A stretch of 64,000 bases of DNA, taken from contig JAFRGL010000008.1 in assembly GCA_017433825.1 (NCBI GenBank), forward strand, positions 62,001 to 126,000. The letters are read 5' to 3'. Under the pieces are notes generated by a model, which was not told where the DNA came from, did not search any database, and was given only the letters and a program-made list of their open reading frames with translations. Below are positions 54,287 through 63,931 of this stretch, in pieces; within the stretch, counting starts at the first letter, position 1; each line of letters begins with the position of its first letter. The position numbers were made by a program, and so were the translations under genes. This DNA comes from Eubacterium sp. (GTDB lineage: Bacteria; Bacillota; Clostridia; Lachnospirales; Lachnospiraceae).

Positions 54287-54436
54287 ATGGAATACGATAA
54301 CATCTTTATCCCTGTTTCAGACAGCAGCTGCATTCGGATAACGATGCAGACATTTTCGACAGGTAAAGGGGACACAGGCGTCAGTGCATCAGACAAAGAC
54401 GTCATTGCTATCATGGAAAGCCTGAAGGTGGATTGA
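54287..54436 (+). pseudogene. Short gene fragment
   Basis: 49 codons from an internal ATG (MEYDNIFIPVSDSSCIRITM to ...VIAIMESLKVD), with the reading frame open about 10 codons upstream to a TGA. It looks like the C-terminal part of a small protein whose start is lost. Preceded by AGGAGAAGG and a tiny frame-shifted ATG peptide. Nothing else is visible in 54227-54591 except the terminator. Confidence 0.4.
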
Positions 54437-54523
54437 TTCTGAGCGTTTGGAATCTTTACGAAACGCAGCACAGAGGACTCAGGCAGGTTGTTTTCCTGTC
54501 AGAGTCCATATGAAAAACGAAAA

Positions 54524-54560
54524 GCGGCAGGGGCTGGTTCCCTGCCGCAGGTTTTCTTTT
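54524..54560 (+). terminator. Terminator before the flavodoxin gene
   Basis: GCGGCAGGG / CCCTGCCGC stem (54524-54532, 54540-54548) followed by a T-rich run; isolates the following gene from the exporter remnant. Confidence 0.8.
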
Positions 54561-54591
54561 ATAAACAGCGGCGGATGAGGAAGGAGCAACT

Positions 54592-55119
54592 ATGACAAAA
54601 ATATTGACAGCATTTTTTTCAAGGGCGGATGAGAATTATTTCGGCGGACAGATGCGTTACGTTACAGTGGGCAATACGGAGCTTGCCGTAAACCTGATGA
54701 AGGAAATGATCGACGCGGATGTTTTTAAGATCGAAATGAAAAAACCGTACGCCGCAGACTATATGACCTGCATCAATGAGGCGAAAAAGGATTTGCGGGA
54801 AAACGCCAGGCCGGAGCTTGTCTCTTACCCGGACAGTATCGGCAGGTACGATACGGTTATCCTTGCCTATCCGAATTACTGGGGGACGTTCCCGATGGCG
54901 GTGGCAACCTTCCTGGAGCTGTATGACTTTTCGGGAAAGACGATTCTTCCGCTGTGCACGAACGAGGGGAGCGGCCTTGGAGAAAGCGAAAACGACATCC
55001 GGAAGTTTACGCCGGGGGCTGAAGTGCGGAAAGGCCTGTCCGTCACAGGAAGCAAAACAGCGGAATCCGGCGCTGAAATACGTGCCTGGCTGGCCAAAAA
55101 CGGGCTTGAATTGAGATGA
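54592..55119 (+). CDS. Flavodoxin
   Basis: 175 residues. An N-terminal FFSRADENYFGGQM loop in place of the usual S-x-S-G-x-T (so FMN phosphate contacts are altered), VILAYPNYWGTFPMAVATFLE and LPLCTNEGSGLGESENDIRK, matching the flavodoxin_4 type. Likely FMN carrier or oxidoreductase. Not adjacent to a reductase gene. Confidence 0.85.
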   Translation: MTKILTAFFSRADENYFGGQMRYVTVGNTELAVNLMKEMIDADVFKIEMKKPYAADYMTCINEAKKDLRENARPELVSYPDSIGRYDTVILAYPNYWGTFPMAVATFLELYDFSGKTILPLCTNEGSGLGESENDIRKFTPGAEVRKGLSVTGSKTAESGAEIRAWLAKNGLELR

Positions 55120-55164
55120 TTGGCAAGTTATAATTAAATTGCCGAAAATCCGGAGGTCAGAACA

Positions 55165-55890
55165 GTGAGAAGATCAGTAGAAAAATTCATATCGGAAAAT
55201 GACTCCTTCACTACGGGGGAGTTTGCCCGGATGCTTATGGCCGAAAGGCCGGATCTGGGACGGTCAACCGTCTACGGCCAGCTGGCGCGGCTGTGCAGAA
55301 GCGGAAGGATTGTCCGGATTCAGAAGGGCCGGTATGCTTCCGCGGCAAGGAAAGATTACTCGTATGAACTTTCCGAAAAGGCCCGGGAAATCGCCTCTTC
55401 CATTATAAACCGGTATCCTTCCGTGAATTTCCAGATATGGGAACTGGACCAGCTGAATGAATTCGTCAATCATCTTCTGATTCGGAATACGATTTTCATC
55501 GAAGCGGAAAGCGGGCTGGATGAAAGCCTTTTCAACCTGCTTTTCGAGAAATATCCCCATGTGCTGCACAATCCGCGCAGGGAAGAATATTTTAAATACG
55601 CCGGCACGGAGACCATCGTTGTCAGAAAGCTGACATCGGAGACACCGCCTCCGTACGGCAAATACAGACAGGCATCACTGGAAAAAATTCTGGTGGATTT
55701 GTTCGGCCGGGGTATTGCGAGGAGCCTCGTTTCCCCTGAGGAATACCGGGTTATTTACGAGGATGCCTTCCGGGCTTACAGAATCAACCAGGCGAAAATG
55801 TTCCGCTACGCCCGCCGCAGGGGCGTGGAGGAGGCCATACTGGATTTTATATATGAAAAGACAAATATTACGCTGGAAGAAGACAGATAA
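55165..55890 (+). CDS. AbiEi-like winged-helix protein (DUF6577 type), without an AbiEii toxin
   Basis: 241 residues; GTG start with GGAGG 8 nt upstream. N-terminal winged helix: FTTGEFARMLMAERPDLGRSTVYGQLARLCRSGRIVRIQKGRYAS, then an AbiEi-like body with NFQIWELDQLNEFVNHLL. I associate it with DUF6577; not checked. No nucleotidyltransferase toxin gene follows; the next gene is a glutamine amidotransferase-type hydrolase. May be an orphan regulator or a relic of a type IV module. Confidence 0.72.
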   Translation: MRRSVEKFISENDSFTTGEFARMLMAERPDLGRSTVYGQLARLCRSGRIVRIQKGRYASAARKDYSYELSEKAREIASSIINRYPSVNFQIWELDQLNEFVNHLLIRNTIFIEAESGLDESLFNLLFEKYPHVLHNPRREEYFKYAGTETIVVRKLTSETPPPYGKYRQASLEKILVDLFGRGIARSLVSPEEYRVIYEDAFRAYRINQAKMFRYARRRGVEEAILDFIYEKTNITLEEDR

Positions 55891-55920
55891 TCCGCAAAGG
55901 CGGCAGGAAAAGGTGGCAAA

Positions 55921-56631
55921 GTGAAACAGAAGAAACCGGTTGTGGGCGTTACGCCCTTATGGGATGAGGAAAAAGACAGCATCTGGATGCTGCCCGGATA
56001 TATGGACGGCATCATGCAGGCAGGCGGAATACCGGTCATACTGCCGTTTTCGGAGGATGAACAGGAGCTGGAGCAGCTTGTAAGACTGTGTGACGGCGTA
56101 CTTCTTACCGGCGGGCCGGATGTAACGCCAGGGCTGTATCATGAGGAACCGCTGGGGGAGATGGTGGTCACCTGCCCGAAGCGGGATGTGACGGAAGGCC
56201 TGGTTTTTGCGAAGGCTGCGGATATGGACAAGCCGGTCTTAGGCATCTGCCGCGGGATTCAGCTTATCAATGTCTGTCTGGGCGGAACACTGTACCAGGA
56301 TATTCCGGCACAGCATCCCTCGGGGATTGTCCACCGGCAGCCGGCGCCGTATGACAGACCGGTGCATGAGGTAACGCTTCTGAAGGATTCACCGTTATAT
56401 GACTGTCTTGAAACGGAAACCCTCTCCGTAAACAGCAGCCATCACCAGGCGGTTAAAGAGCTTGCGCCGAATCTGGTGCCGATGGCATATGCGCCGGACG
56501 GCCTTGTGGAAGCTGTATATATGCCCGGAAAGAGATTCCTCTGGGCGGTGCAGTGGCATCCCGAACGGCTGTTCAGAACGGATGAATTTAACCGGAAGAT
56601 TTTCAGCGCATTCACAGAGGCCATGCAGTAA
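55921..56631 (+). CDS. Gamma-glutamyl-gamma-aminobutyrate hydrolase family protein (class I GATase-like)
   Basis: 236 residues, GTG start. Nucleophile C110 in LGICRGIQLINV, with H213 and E215 in QWHPERLF, complete the triad; the oxyanion LTGGPDVTP lies near 62. PuuD-type enzymes cleave gamma-glutamyl amides in polyamine catabolism, but no puu genes are nearby, so the substrate is open. Starts 30 nt after the AbiEi-like gene. Confidence 0.9.
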   Translation: MKQKKPVVGVTPLWDEEKDSIWMLPGYMDGIMQAGGIPVILPFSEDEQELEQLVRLCDGVLLTGGPDVTPGLYHEEPLGEMVVTCPKRDVTEGLVFAKAADMDKPVLGICRGIQLINVCLGGTLYQDIPAQHPSGIVHRQPAPYDRPVHEVTLLKDSPLYDCLETETLSVNSSHHQAVKELAPNLVPMAYAPDGLVEAVYMPGKRFLWAVQWHPERLFRTDEFNRKIFSAFTEAMQ

Positions 56632-56681
56632 ACGGGCATGGACAGAAGTGAAAACGCATACTTATATGGAGACAGAAAGAC

Positions 56682-58835
56682 ATGGACAACATAACCTTAC
56701 TTTTGGCGCAGGAACTGAACAAACCGGCCGAACTGGTCGAAAACGTCATTAAGCTTCTGGACGAGGGCAACACGATTCCGTTTATTGCCAGATACCGGAA
56801 AGAAGCCCATGGCGCGATGGATGATACGACTTTGCGTGAGCTGGAGGACCGGCTGAAATATCTGAGAAATCTGCAGGACCGGAAAGAAGAGGTTCTCCGC
56901 CTGATTGAAAAAGCGGGAAAGCTGACCCCCGCCATTACTGAGGCCGTACAGAAGGCCGCAACCCTGGCGGAGGTGGAGGATATCTACCGCCCGTATAAGC
57001 AGAAGCGCAAAACGAGGGCATCCATTGCAAAGGAAAAAGGCCTGGAGCCGCTGGCGGTGGCGCTGTTTTCACAGAAGGAAGACATGCCGGATCCGGAAGA
57101 ACTGGCGAAGAAATATATCGACCCGGAAAAGGGTGTTAATACGGCAGAGGAAGCCCTGAAAGGCGCATCCGACATCCTGGCCGAGGTGGTTTCGGATTCC
57201 CCGAATATCCGTAAGGCAGTAAAAGAATATTATAACAGAAGAGGGCTGATTTCCGCCGGCGCGGCAAAGGAAGAGGATTCGGTATACAGCCAGTATTATG
57301 ATTTCGCGCAGCCGCTTTCAAAGCTGCAGGGCTACCAGGTGCTGGCGATCAACAGGGGCGAAAAGGAAGGCTTCCTGAAGACCCGGATGGAAACGGACCG
57401 GGACGGCATCCTTCACGGGCTGGAAAGGCGCCTGATTAAGAAGAATTCCAAAGCGGAAAATTTCCTGCGGAACATGATAAAAGACAGCTACGACAGGCTT
57501 CTGTCCCCTTCCGTGGAAAATGAACTCCGTGCGGCTTTGACGGAAGATGCCTGCGAAGGCGCCATCCGGAATTTCAAGCTGAATCTGAAGCCCCTCCTGA
57601 TGCAGCCGCCGGTGAAGGGCAAGGTCATCCTGGCCCTGGATCCCGGCTACAGGATGGGCTGTAAGACAGCCGTAATCGACAGTACCGGGAAGGTGCTGGA
57701 CACGGCGGTGGTCTATCCCACCCTCGGGGAAAGGCAGGAAGCGGAAGCGATTGAAAAGCTGTACCGGCTGATACGGAAGCATCACGTGGAGCGGATTGCC
57801 ATCGGCAACGGCACTGCTTCCCGGGAAACGGAAAAAATGACCGTGAAGCTTCTGGAGAAATGCCCGGGCGTGTCTTACATGATTGTCAGCGAGGCCGGCG
57901 CGTCCGTGTATTCCGCGTCCAAACTGGCGGCGGAAGAGTTCCCGGATTATGATGTCAATTTGCGAAGTGCGGTTTCCATTGCCCGCAGGATGCAGGATCC
58001 GCTGGCCGAGCTGGTCAAAATCGATCCGAAGGCCATCGGCGTGGGGCAGTATCAGCATGACGTACCGCAGAAACGGCTTGGGGAAAGCCTGGAATCCGTG
58101 GTGGAGGACTGCGTCAATGCCGTCGGCGTTGACCTGAATACAGCATCTCCTTTCCTCCTGCAGAGGGTTTCCGGCCTGAACGGCGCCATGGCGAAAAATA
58201 TCGTGGCTTACCGGGAAGAAAACGGCGCGTTTTCCTCCCGCAGGGAGGTGCTCAAGGTGCCGAAAATCGGTGCGAAAAGCTACGAACAGGCAGCAGGCTT
58301 TTTAAGGGTGCCGGAAAGCCGGAATATCCTCGACAATACCGGCGTCCATCCGGAAAGCTATAAAGCGGCGGAAACGCTGCTATCCGCCTGCGGGTATACG
58401 CTGCAGGACGTAAAGGACGAAAAACTGTCCGGCCTGCCGGCCAAGGTAAAGACAATCGGCGAAGAAAAAGCGGCTGCCCTTTGCGGAATCGGCGTGCCGA
58501 CACTGCAGGATATCGTGCAGGAGCTTATCAAACCCGGCCGGGATATCCGTGAGGAACTGCCGGATCCGGTATTTTCGAAAGATGTCATGGATATTTCCGA
58601 CCTGAAGCCGGGGATGCGGCTGAAAGGTACGGTACGCAATGTCATTGATTTCGGCGCGTTTGTCGACATCGGCGTACATCAGGACGGCCTGGTGCATGTG
58701 TCGGAGATAGCCGACCGGTTCATCAAACATCCCAGCCAGGTGCTGTCCGTCGGGCAGACGGTGGACGTCGTCGTCCTGGGCGTGGATGAGAAGAAGAAAA
58801 GAATCAGCCTGTCCATCAAACAGGCGAAGGGATAA
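56682..58835 (+). CDS. tex: Tex-family transcription accessory / RNA-binding protein
   Basis: 717 residues: N-terminal helical Tex domain, YqgF/RNase H-like domain with ALDPGYRMGCKTAVID, helix-hairpin-helix region (VGVDLNTASPFLLQRVSGL), and C-terminal S1 domain (GMRLKGTVRNVIDFGAFVDIG, about 640-715). Binds nucleic acid and supports transcription. 50 nt after the previous gene. Confidence 0.97.
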   Translation: MDNITLLLAQELNKPAELVENVIKLLDEGNTIPFIARYRKEAHGAMDDTTLRELEDRLKYLRNLQDRKEEVLRLIEKAGKLTPAITEAVQKAATLAEVEDIYRPYKQKRKTRASIAKEKGLEPLAVALFSQKEDMPDPEELAKKYIDPEKGVNTAEEALKGASDILAEVVSDSPNIRKAVKEYYNRRGLISAGAAKEEDSVYSQYYDFAQPLSKLQGYQVLAINRGEKEGFLKTRMETDRDGILHGLERRLIKKNSKAENFLRNMIKDSYDRLLSPSVENELRAALTEDACEGAIRNFKLNLKPLLMQPPVKGKVILALDPGYRMGCKTAVIDSTGKVLDTAVVYPTLGERQEAEAIEKLYRLIRKHHVERIAIGNGTASRETEKMTVKLLEKCPGVSYMIVSEAGASVYSASKLAAEEFPDYDVNLRSAVSIARRMQDPLAELVKIDPKAIGVGQYQHDVPQKRLGESLESVVEDCVNAVGVDLNTASPFLLQRVSGLNGAMAKNIVAYREENGAFSSRREVLKVPKIGAKSYEQAAGFLRVPESRNILDNTGVHPESYKAAETLLSACGYTLQDVKDEKLSGLPAKVKTIGEEKAAALCGIGVPTLQDIVQELIKPGRDIREELPDPVFSKDVMDISDLKPGMRLKGTVRNVIDFGAFVDIGVHQDGLVHVSEIADRFIKHPSQVLSVGQTVDVVVLGVDEKKKRISLSIKQAKG

Positions 58836-58883
58836 TTTCAAAAGAAAGGCATAAGGAATCATAAACGGACAGAGGAGGCCTGT

Positions 58884-60875
58884 ATGAAATACCAGAAGCT
58901 TTTTACACCGGTTAAACTGGGAAGCATTACATTGAAAAACCGCTTTGCCATGGCTCCCATGGGGCCTTTGGGCCTGGGAGATTCGGAAGGCGGCTGGAGC
59001 CAGCGGGGCATCGATTATTTTACGGCCCGCGCAAAAGGCGGCGTCGCGCTGATTTCCACCGGCGTTACCTTCGCCGATCAGAAGGTGGAGCTGCAGAACC
59101 AGGCCATTGTGCCTATTTCCACCTATAACCCCGTGCATTTTATACGCACCAGCAAGGAAATGACCGAGCGCATCCACGCCTACGGATGCAAAATTTTCCT
59201 GCAGATATCCGCAGGCTTCGGCCGGGTGACGATACCCACAAACCTGGGTGAATTCCCGCCCATCGCGCCTTCGGAAATCCCCCACAGATGGCTGGACAAG
59301 ATGTGCCGCGCCGTGACGAAGGAAGAGATCCGCTCGATTGTCCATGACATCGGGGAAGGCGCTTATAATGCGAAACGCGGCGGATTTGACGGCGTCCAGA
59401 TTCATGCGGTGCACGAGGGTTACCTGATTGACCAGTTTGCTATCTCGATGTTCAATCTGAGGACGGACGAGTACGGCGGTTCACTGGAAAACCGGCTGCG
59501 GTTCGCCAGGGAAATCGTGGAGGAAATCAAAAGACGGTGCGGGGATGATTTCCCGGTTACCTTAAGATATTCCGTCAAATCCATGATAAAAGACTGGCGT
59601 AAAGGCGCTCTTCCCGGTGAGGAGTTCGAAGAAAAAGGCCGTGATGTGGAAGAAGGCCTGGAGGCGGCAAAGCTTCTGGTCTCCTACGGCTATGACGCCC
59701 TGGATACGGACGTGGGCACCTATGACAGCTGGTGGTGGAACCACCCGCCGATGTACCAGGAAAAGGGGCTTTACCGTAAATACTGCAAAATGGTAAAAGA
59801 CGTGGTGGACGTGCCCGTGTTATGCGCCGGCAGGATGGACAATCCGGACATGGCCCTGGAAGCACTGGAAAACGGTGACTGCGACATCATTAACCTGGGA
59901 CGGCCGCTTCTGGCGGACCCGGACTACGTCAACAAGCTGCGCTCCGGAAGAACCGGCGAAATCCGGCCCTGCATTTCCTGCCATGAAGGCTGCATGGGCA
60001 GGATTGCGGAGTATTCCATGATTAACTGCGCGGTCAACCCGCAGGCAGCCCGGGAGCGGTTCATGGCATTTGAGCCCGTTATAAAGAAAAAGAGGGTTGT
60101 GATTGTAGGAGGCGGCGCGGCAGGCTGCGAGGCGGCCAGGACCCTGGCCATCCGGGGTCACGAGCCGGTGCTGTATGAGAAAGGCAGCCGTCTGGGCGGC
60201 AACCTGATTCCCGGCGGCGCGCCGAAGTTTAAGGAAGATGATATCGCGCTGGCGGACTGGTACACCCGTGAGCTGGAAAGGCTCGGCGTTCCCGTGCATC
60301 TGAATACGGAACTGACGAAAGAGGACGTGCTGGGCATGGAGTGTGACGCGGTGATAATTGCCACCGGATCTGAGCCGAAAAGGTTCTCCCTGGGCGATGA
60401 TGACAGGGTGTTTACCGCGTCGGAAGTGCTTTTAAAGGAAAAAGACCCGGGGAAGACGACGGTGGTGATAGGCGGCGGCCTGGTTGGCTGCGAGACTGCG
60501 CTGCATCTGGCGCAGGAAGGCAGGAAAGTGACCGTCGTGGAGGCGCTGGACAGCATCATGTCGGTCAACGGGCCCTTGTGCCACGCAAACAAGGACATGC
60601 TGGAACAGCTGCTTCCCTACAACGGGGTGGATATTATCTGCCGCGCAAAAGCAGAAGGGTATAAAGACGGGGTGCTGACCGTAGCCGCGGGCGGGGAAAC
60701 CCGCAGCCTGTCCTGCGATTCCGTGATTCTCTCCGTGGGTTATGCGGAGAAGGATTCCCTGTACCGTGAACTGGAGTTTGAAGTGCCTGAGATTTATCTT
60801 CTGGGCGATGCCCGGAAGGTGGCCAATATCATGTACGCCGTCTGGGACAGCTATGAAGTGGCCAACCATATCTGA
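58884..60875 (+). CDS. Old Yellow Enzyme family NADH:flavin / 2-enoate reductase (second, diverged)
   Basis: 663 residues. FMN barrel with HAVHEGYLIDQF and LRTDEYGGSLENRL; Cys cluster C363-x2-C366-x3-C370-x11-C382 (CISCHEGC...NC) for [4Fe-4S]; FAD motif IVGGGAAGCEAA; NAD(P) motif VIGGGLVGCETALHL. Same architecture as the 13759 gene but clearly different sequence and Cys spacing. Followed closely by a hydroxyacyl-CoA-dehydrogenase-family gene (35 nt), which suggests a joint role in an enoyl/hydroxyacyl substrate pathway. Confidence 0.93.
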   Translation: MKYQKLFTPVKLGSITLKNRFAMAPMGPLGLGDSEGGWSQRGIDYFTARAKGGVALISTGVTFADQKVELQNQAIVPISTYNPVHFIRTSKEMTERIHAYGCKIFLQISAGFGRVTIPTNLGEFPPIAPSEIPHRWLDKMCRAVTKEEIRSIVHDIGEGAYNAKRGGFDGVQIHAVHEGYLIDQFAISMFNLRTDEYGGSLENRLRFAREIVEEIKRRCGDDFPVTLRYSVKSMIKDWRKGALPGEEFEEKGRDVEEGLEAAKLLVSYGYDALDTDVGTYDSWWWNHPPMYQEKGLYRKYCKMVKDVVDVPVLCAGRMDNPDMALEALENGDCDIINLGRPLLADPDYVNKLRSGRTGEIRPCISCHEGCMGRIAEYSMINCAVNPQAARERFMAFEPVIKKKRVVIVGGGAAGCEAARTLAIRGHEPVLYEKGSRLGGNLIPGGAPKFKEDDIALADWYTRELERLGVPVHLNTELTKEDVLGMECDAVIIATGSEPKRFSLGDDDRVFTASEVLLKEKDPGKTTVVIGGGLVGCETALHLAQEGRKVTVVEALDSIMSVNGPLCHANKDMLEQLLPYNGVDIICRAKAEGYKDGVLTVAAGGETRSLSCDSVILSVGYAEKDSLYRELEFEVPEIYLLGDARKVANIMYAVWDSYEVANHI

Positions 60876-60910
60876 GGCTTCAGTTGTAATATTGGAAAGG
60901 AAGACGGGAA

Positions 60911-61885
60911 ATGGCATATGAAGAAACCGGCCTGACCGAAAAACCGGTCATTGCCCTTATCGGTACAGGCATGATTGCCTCCAGCATGGCGGCACTGTCC
61001 GCCGGCCACGGACTGCACACTTTTGTTTTTGCCAGAAGCCTGGCATCCGAAAACCGCTGCAGGAATTATGTCCGGTCCGCTTACCTGGATATGGAAGAGC
61101 AGGGGCTGATGACGGATGCGCAGAGGGAAATCTGCGAAACCTACGTGCATTACGTTTATACATATGAAGAACTGCAGAGTGCGGATATTGCCTTTGAATG
61201 CATTGTGGAAAATGCGGATGAAAAGCATGCCATTTACCGGAAACTGGAAGAAAACTGCCCGAAGCTTAAGGCCGTCTGCTCCGTAAGTTCTTCCATTGTG
61301 CCGGAAGTCCTGGCGGAGGGCATGGAAAAATACGGCGACAGGATATTTGTCACCCATCCGTTTAATCCTGCGCATATGGTACCGTATTTTGAGCTCTGCA
61401 CGGCGGAAAATACTGCGCCGGAAGCTGTGGAATATGCCGTAAAGGTGCTGGAACTGCTGGACCGCAGGCCGGTGCTTTTAAAGAAAACCACGCCGGGCTT
61501 CATCGGAAACCGGCTGCAGTTTGCCCTGCTGCGGGAGGCCTTAAAGCTGGTGGAAGAAGGTATCGCAGATCCGGAGGATATTGATACCTGCCTGAAATAC
61601 AGTTTCTGTCCCAGATATACGTCTATCGGTATTTTCGAACATTTCGACAACGGCGGGCTGGAACTGTGCAGCACGGTGGCCGGAAACCTCTTCCCAATCT
61701 TAAGCGATGAGAAAGAAGTGCCGAAGCTGATTACGGATTTGATGGCGGAGGGGAAAACCGGCGCAAAGGCCGGAGAGGGCTTCTACGACTGGAGGAATAC
61801 GGACATGGAAGCCTACCGGAAGCGGGTATCGGCACCCTACTGGAAATTCTGCCGGTGGGAGCTGCCGGAAGAGGCGGATGAGTAA
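60911..61885 (+). CDS. 3-hydroxyacyl-CoA dehydrogenase family protein (carnitine dehydrogenase / lambda-crystallin-like)
   Basis: 324 residues. NAD-binding ALIGTGMIASSMAAL, then catalytic His in VTHPFNPAHMVPYFELC and KKTTPGFIGNRLQFALLREAL of the C-terminal domain. The HPFNPAHMVP form is more like L-carnitine or L-gulonate 3-dehydrogenases than like butyryl-CoA-pathway Hbd (HFFNP). A polar 3-hydroxy acid is therefore possible. Probably co-transcribed with the upstream reductase. Confidence 0.88.
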   Translation: MAYEETGLTEKPVIALIGTGMIASSMAALSAGHGLHTFVFARSLASENRCRNYVRSAYLDMEEQGLMTDAQREICETYVHYVYTYEELQSADIAFECIVENADEKHAIYRKLEENCPKLKAVCSVSSSIVPEVLAEGMEKYGDRIFVTHPFNPAHMVPYFELCTAENTAPEAVEYAVKVLELLDRRPVLLKKTTPGFIGNRLQFALLREALKLVEEGIADPEDIDTCLKYSFCPRYTSIGIFEHFDNGGLELCSTVAGNLFPILSDEKEVPKLITDLMAEGKTGAKAGEGFYDWRNTDMEAYRKRVSAPYWKFCRWELPEEADE

Positions 61886-62157
61886 AGAACTGTGAACGCA
61901 GGCGGGGTTATATTGAGATATGACTATGACTTAACATAACTATATGGCCCGTCATATCATTAACGGTACAATGTTTGAAAGACTGGTAAAACAAAGGTGT
62001 TATAAGAGTTTACCGGAAAGAATGATTTTATAATAAGGATGGCTTTAAGATGATAATCTCCTTCAATCATATCGGCGATCAGGATTTATCAAAAGTCTTA
62101 GCCTGTATTGAAGGCCTTTAAGTTTTACAATATTTTTAAAACGGAACAGTAAGAAAA
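61886..62157. other. AT-rich intergenic gap
   Basis: No gene I can support; a 23-codon ATG frame at 62050-62121 (MIISFNHIGDQDLSKVLACI) is probably a fragment or chance. A promoter for the next operon was not pinned down. Confidence 0.6.
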
Positions 62158-62538
62158 ATGGAAAACAAATCACCTGAAAAACTGTTAGCGGAGATGGTCC
62201 GGTATCAGAAAAAACTGGAAAGAAATACAAAAATTACCTCCATTGTGAATATCGTGCTTTGTATCGTCCTCGTGATTGCTTTTGCTGTTGTGGTGCCGAC
62301 GATTCGTGTCCAGATGGGGAAACTGGAGGAGTCGATGGGCAAGATCGACCGGATGGTTCAGTCGGTGGACGAGTTTGTCGGGAATGCCAATGCGGTAATC
62401 GTTGAAAATGCGGATACGGTCTCTGAAGCCATGCAGAAACTGAACGGCATCGAATTCGACGTTCTGAATGAAGCAATCGTAAACTTAAACAACACGGTTA
62501 AACCGCTGGCGGAATTCATGCAGCTCTTTCAGCACTGA
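62158..62538 (+). CDS. Small single-pass membrane protein with coiled coil
   Basis: 126 residues. A basic N-terminal segment, one membrane helix (about 27-47, VNIVLCIVLVIAFAVVVP) and a C-terminal helical region with MGKLEESMGKIDRMVQSV heptads outside or inside the membrane. No known family. 34 nt before an ABC ATPase gene, so it is probably part of that system. Confidence 0.75.
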   Translation: MENKSPEKLLAEMVRYQKKLERNTKITSIVNIVLCIVLVIAFAVVVPTIRVQMGKLEESMGKIDRMVQSVDEFVGNANAVIVENADTVSEAMQKLNGIEFDVLNEAIVNLNNTVKPLAEFMQLFQH

Positions 62539-62572
62539 CCCTGAAATACGGCATTGGAAGGAGGAGTAACGG

Positions 62573-63931
62573 ATGAGCATATTTACTGTCATTTTCGGCA
62601 CGATTTCCGAGTGGTTCCTGTTCTCCCTGTCATTGTACGGCCTGGCAAAAAAGCTGGGCTGGAGTGAGAAGTGGAGAGTCTGGCTTCCCGGACTGCGCTT
62701 CAGCATTTTCGGCGATGCCGTGGAGCTGAACCAGGACAGCTCTTTCTGCTCGATCACGGACATACTTTATATTGCAGGCGCGGTAGGCAGCTTTACGGTT
62801 TCCAGGGAAGGCTCGCTGTTCATACTGCTGGCGCTGGCATCCCTGATCCTGTTTGTGTTTTTCTACCTGAGCAGGCTCCGCATTTTCCTGCGGTATATAA
62901 TCCTGTTCGGGCTGAAAAAACGCTGGGTGATTCTCTGGCTGATAGCGGACTGGCTGCCGCTGATGATCATCGGCTTCGGAAAAAAACACCAGCCGAGGAC
63001 GGATATCCGGTTTGAAGAAGCCTGGGAAGCCGGAACGAAACCGGCGGAGATTCCCGGCGTGGAGAAAACGGATAAGGCCTGGGAAGCCGCAGGGGAAGGC
63101 CTCAGCATCAACCTGAAGGAAAAAACCGTCAAGGACCATCGCAAAAAGAGATATCTGTTAAAGGATATTGCCTTAAATATTCCGAACAAATCGCTGGTTA
63201 TGCTGCTGGGCGGCTCCGGTGCCGGCAAAACGACGTTTATCAATGCCGTTATCGGTTACGAAAAGGCGGACGCCACCGTCCTTCTGAACGGTTCGGACGT
63301 TTACAAGCATTACAACAGCGTAAAATACCGGATCGGCTACGTGCCCCAGCAGAACCTGATCAGGGGCAAGGATACGGTCCTTCGGACGATAACCGACGCG
63401 GCAAAACTGCGGCTTCCGGCAACGCTGACAAAAGAAGAGCGCAGGCAGAAGGTTACGGAAGTGATGGATACGCTGGGGCTTACCTCCGGCAGCGAGGGAC
63501 TGGTGGCCAACAAGTCCGGCGGCCAACTGAGACGTATTTCCATTGCCATGGAACTGGTAACCGACCCGGAGCTTTTCGTGCTGGATGAACCGGATTCCGG
63601 ACTGGACGGCGTTATTGCCCGTGAAATTTTCGGAAAACTCCGGGAGATAGCCGACGAAGGCAGAATCGTTATCGTTATCACGCATACGCCGGACCGGGTG
63701 GTGGATTTGTTCGACAAGGTTATCGTCCTTGCCAGGGATTCCGGCCGTGTGGGCCGGCTGGCATTTTACGGTACACCGGATGAAGCGAGGGAATTCTTCG
63801 GGAAAGACACCATGGAAGGCATCGTAATGAGCGTCAACAGCAAAGCCCAGGGCGGAGAAGGCCTGGCGGATGAAATCATCGGCCGGTTTGCGGAACGTAC
63901 AGGGGTTCAGGAAGCGGAGGCGGCGTCATGA
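62573..63931 (+). CDS. ABC transporter with N-terminal membrane segments and ABCG-type ATPase
   Basis: 452 residues. The first about 140 residues hold three to four membrane helices (SLYGLAKKLGW start; LFILLALASLILFVFFYLSRL). The ATPase follows, with Walker A GGSGAGKTT, signature NKSGGQLRR, Walker B LFVLDEPDSGLD and H-loop ITHTPDR. The sequence after the H-loop resembles eukaryote-like ABCG/WHITE transporters. The next gene overlaps by 4 nt (ATGA). Substrate unknown. Confidence 0.9.
   Translation: MSIFTVIFGTISEWFLFSLSLYGLAKKLGWSEKWRVWLPGLRFSIFGDAVELNQDSSFCSITDILYIAGAVGSFTVSREGSLFILLALASLILFVFFYLSRLRIFLRYIILFGLKKRWVILWLIADWLPLMIIGFGKKHQPRTDIRFEEAWEAGTKPAEIPGVEKTDKAWEAAGEGLSINLKEKTVKDHRKKRYLLKDIALNIPNKSLVMLLGGSGAGKTTFINAVIGYEKADATVLLNGSDVYKHYNSVKYRIGYVPQQNLIRGKDTVLRTITDAAKLRLPATLTKEERRQKVTEVMDTLGLTSGSEGLVANKSGGQLRRISIAMELVTDPELFVLDEPDSGLDGVIAREIFGKLREIADEGRIVIVITHTPDRVVDLFDKVIVLARDSGRVGRLAFYGTPDEAREFFGKDTMEGIVMSVNSKAQGGEGLADEIIGRFAERTGVQEAEAAS

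Noticed and set aside
46769-56631. Integrated element using tRNA-Ser as attachment site
   Set aside because: The region is accessory-like, but no integrase gene and no second copy of the tRNA 3' end were seen.
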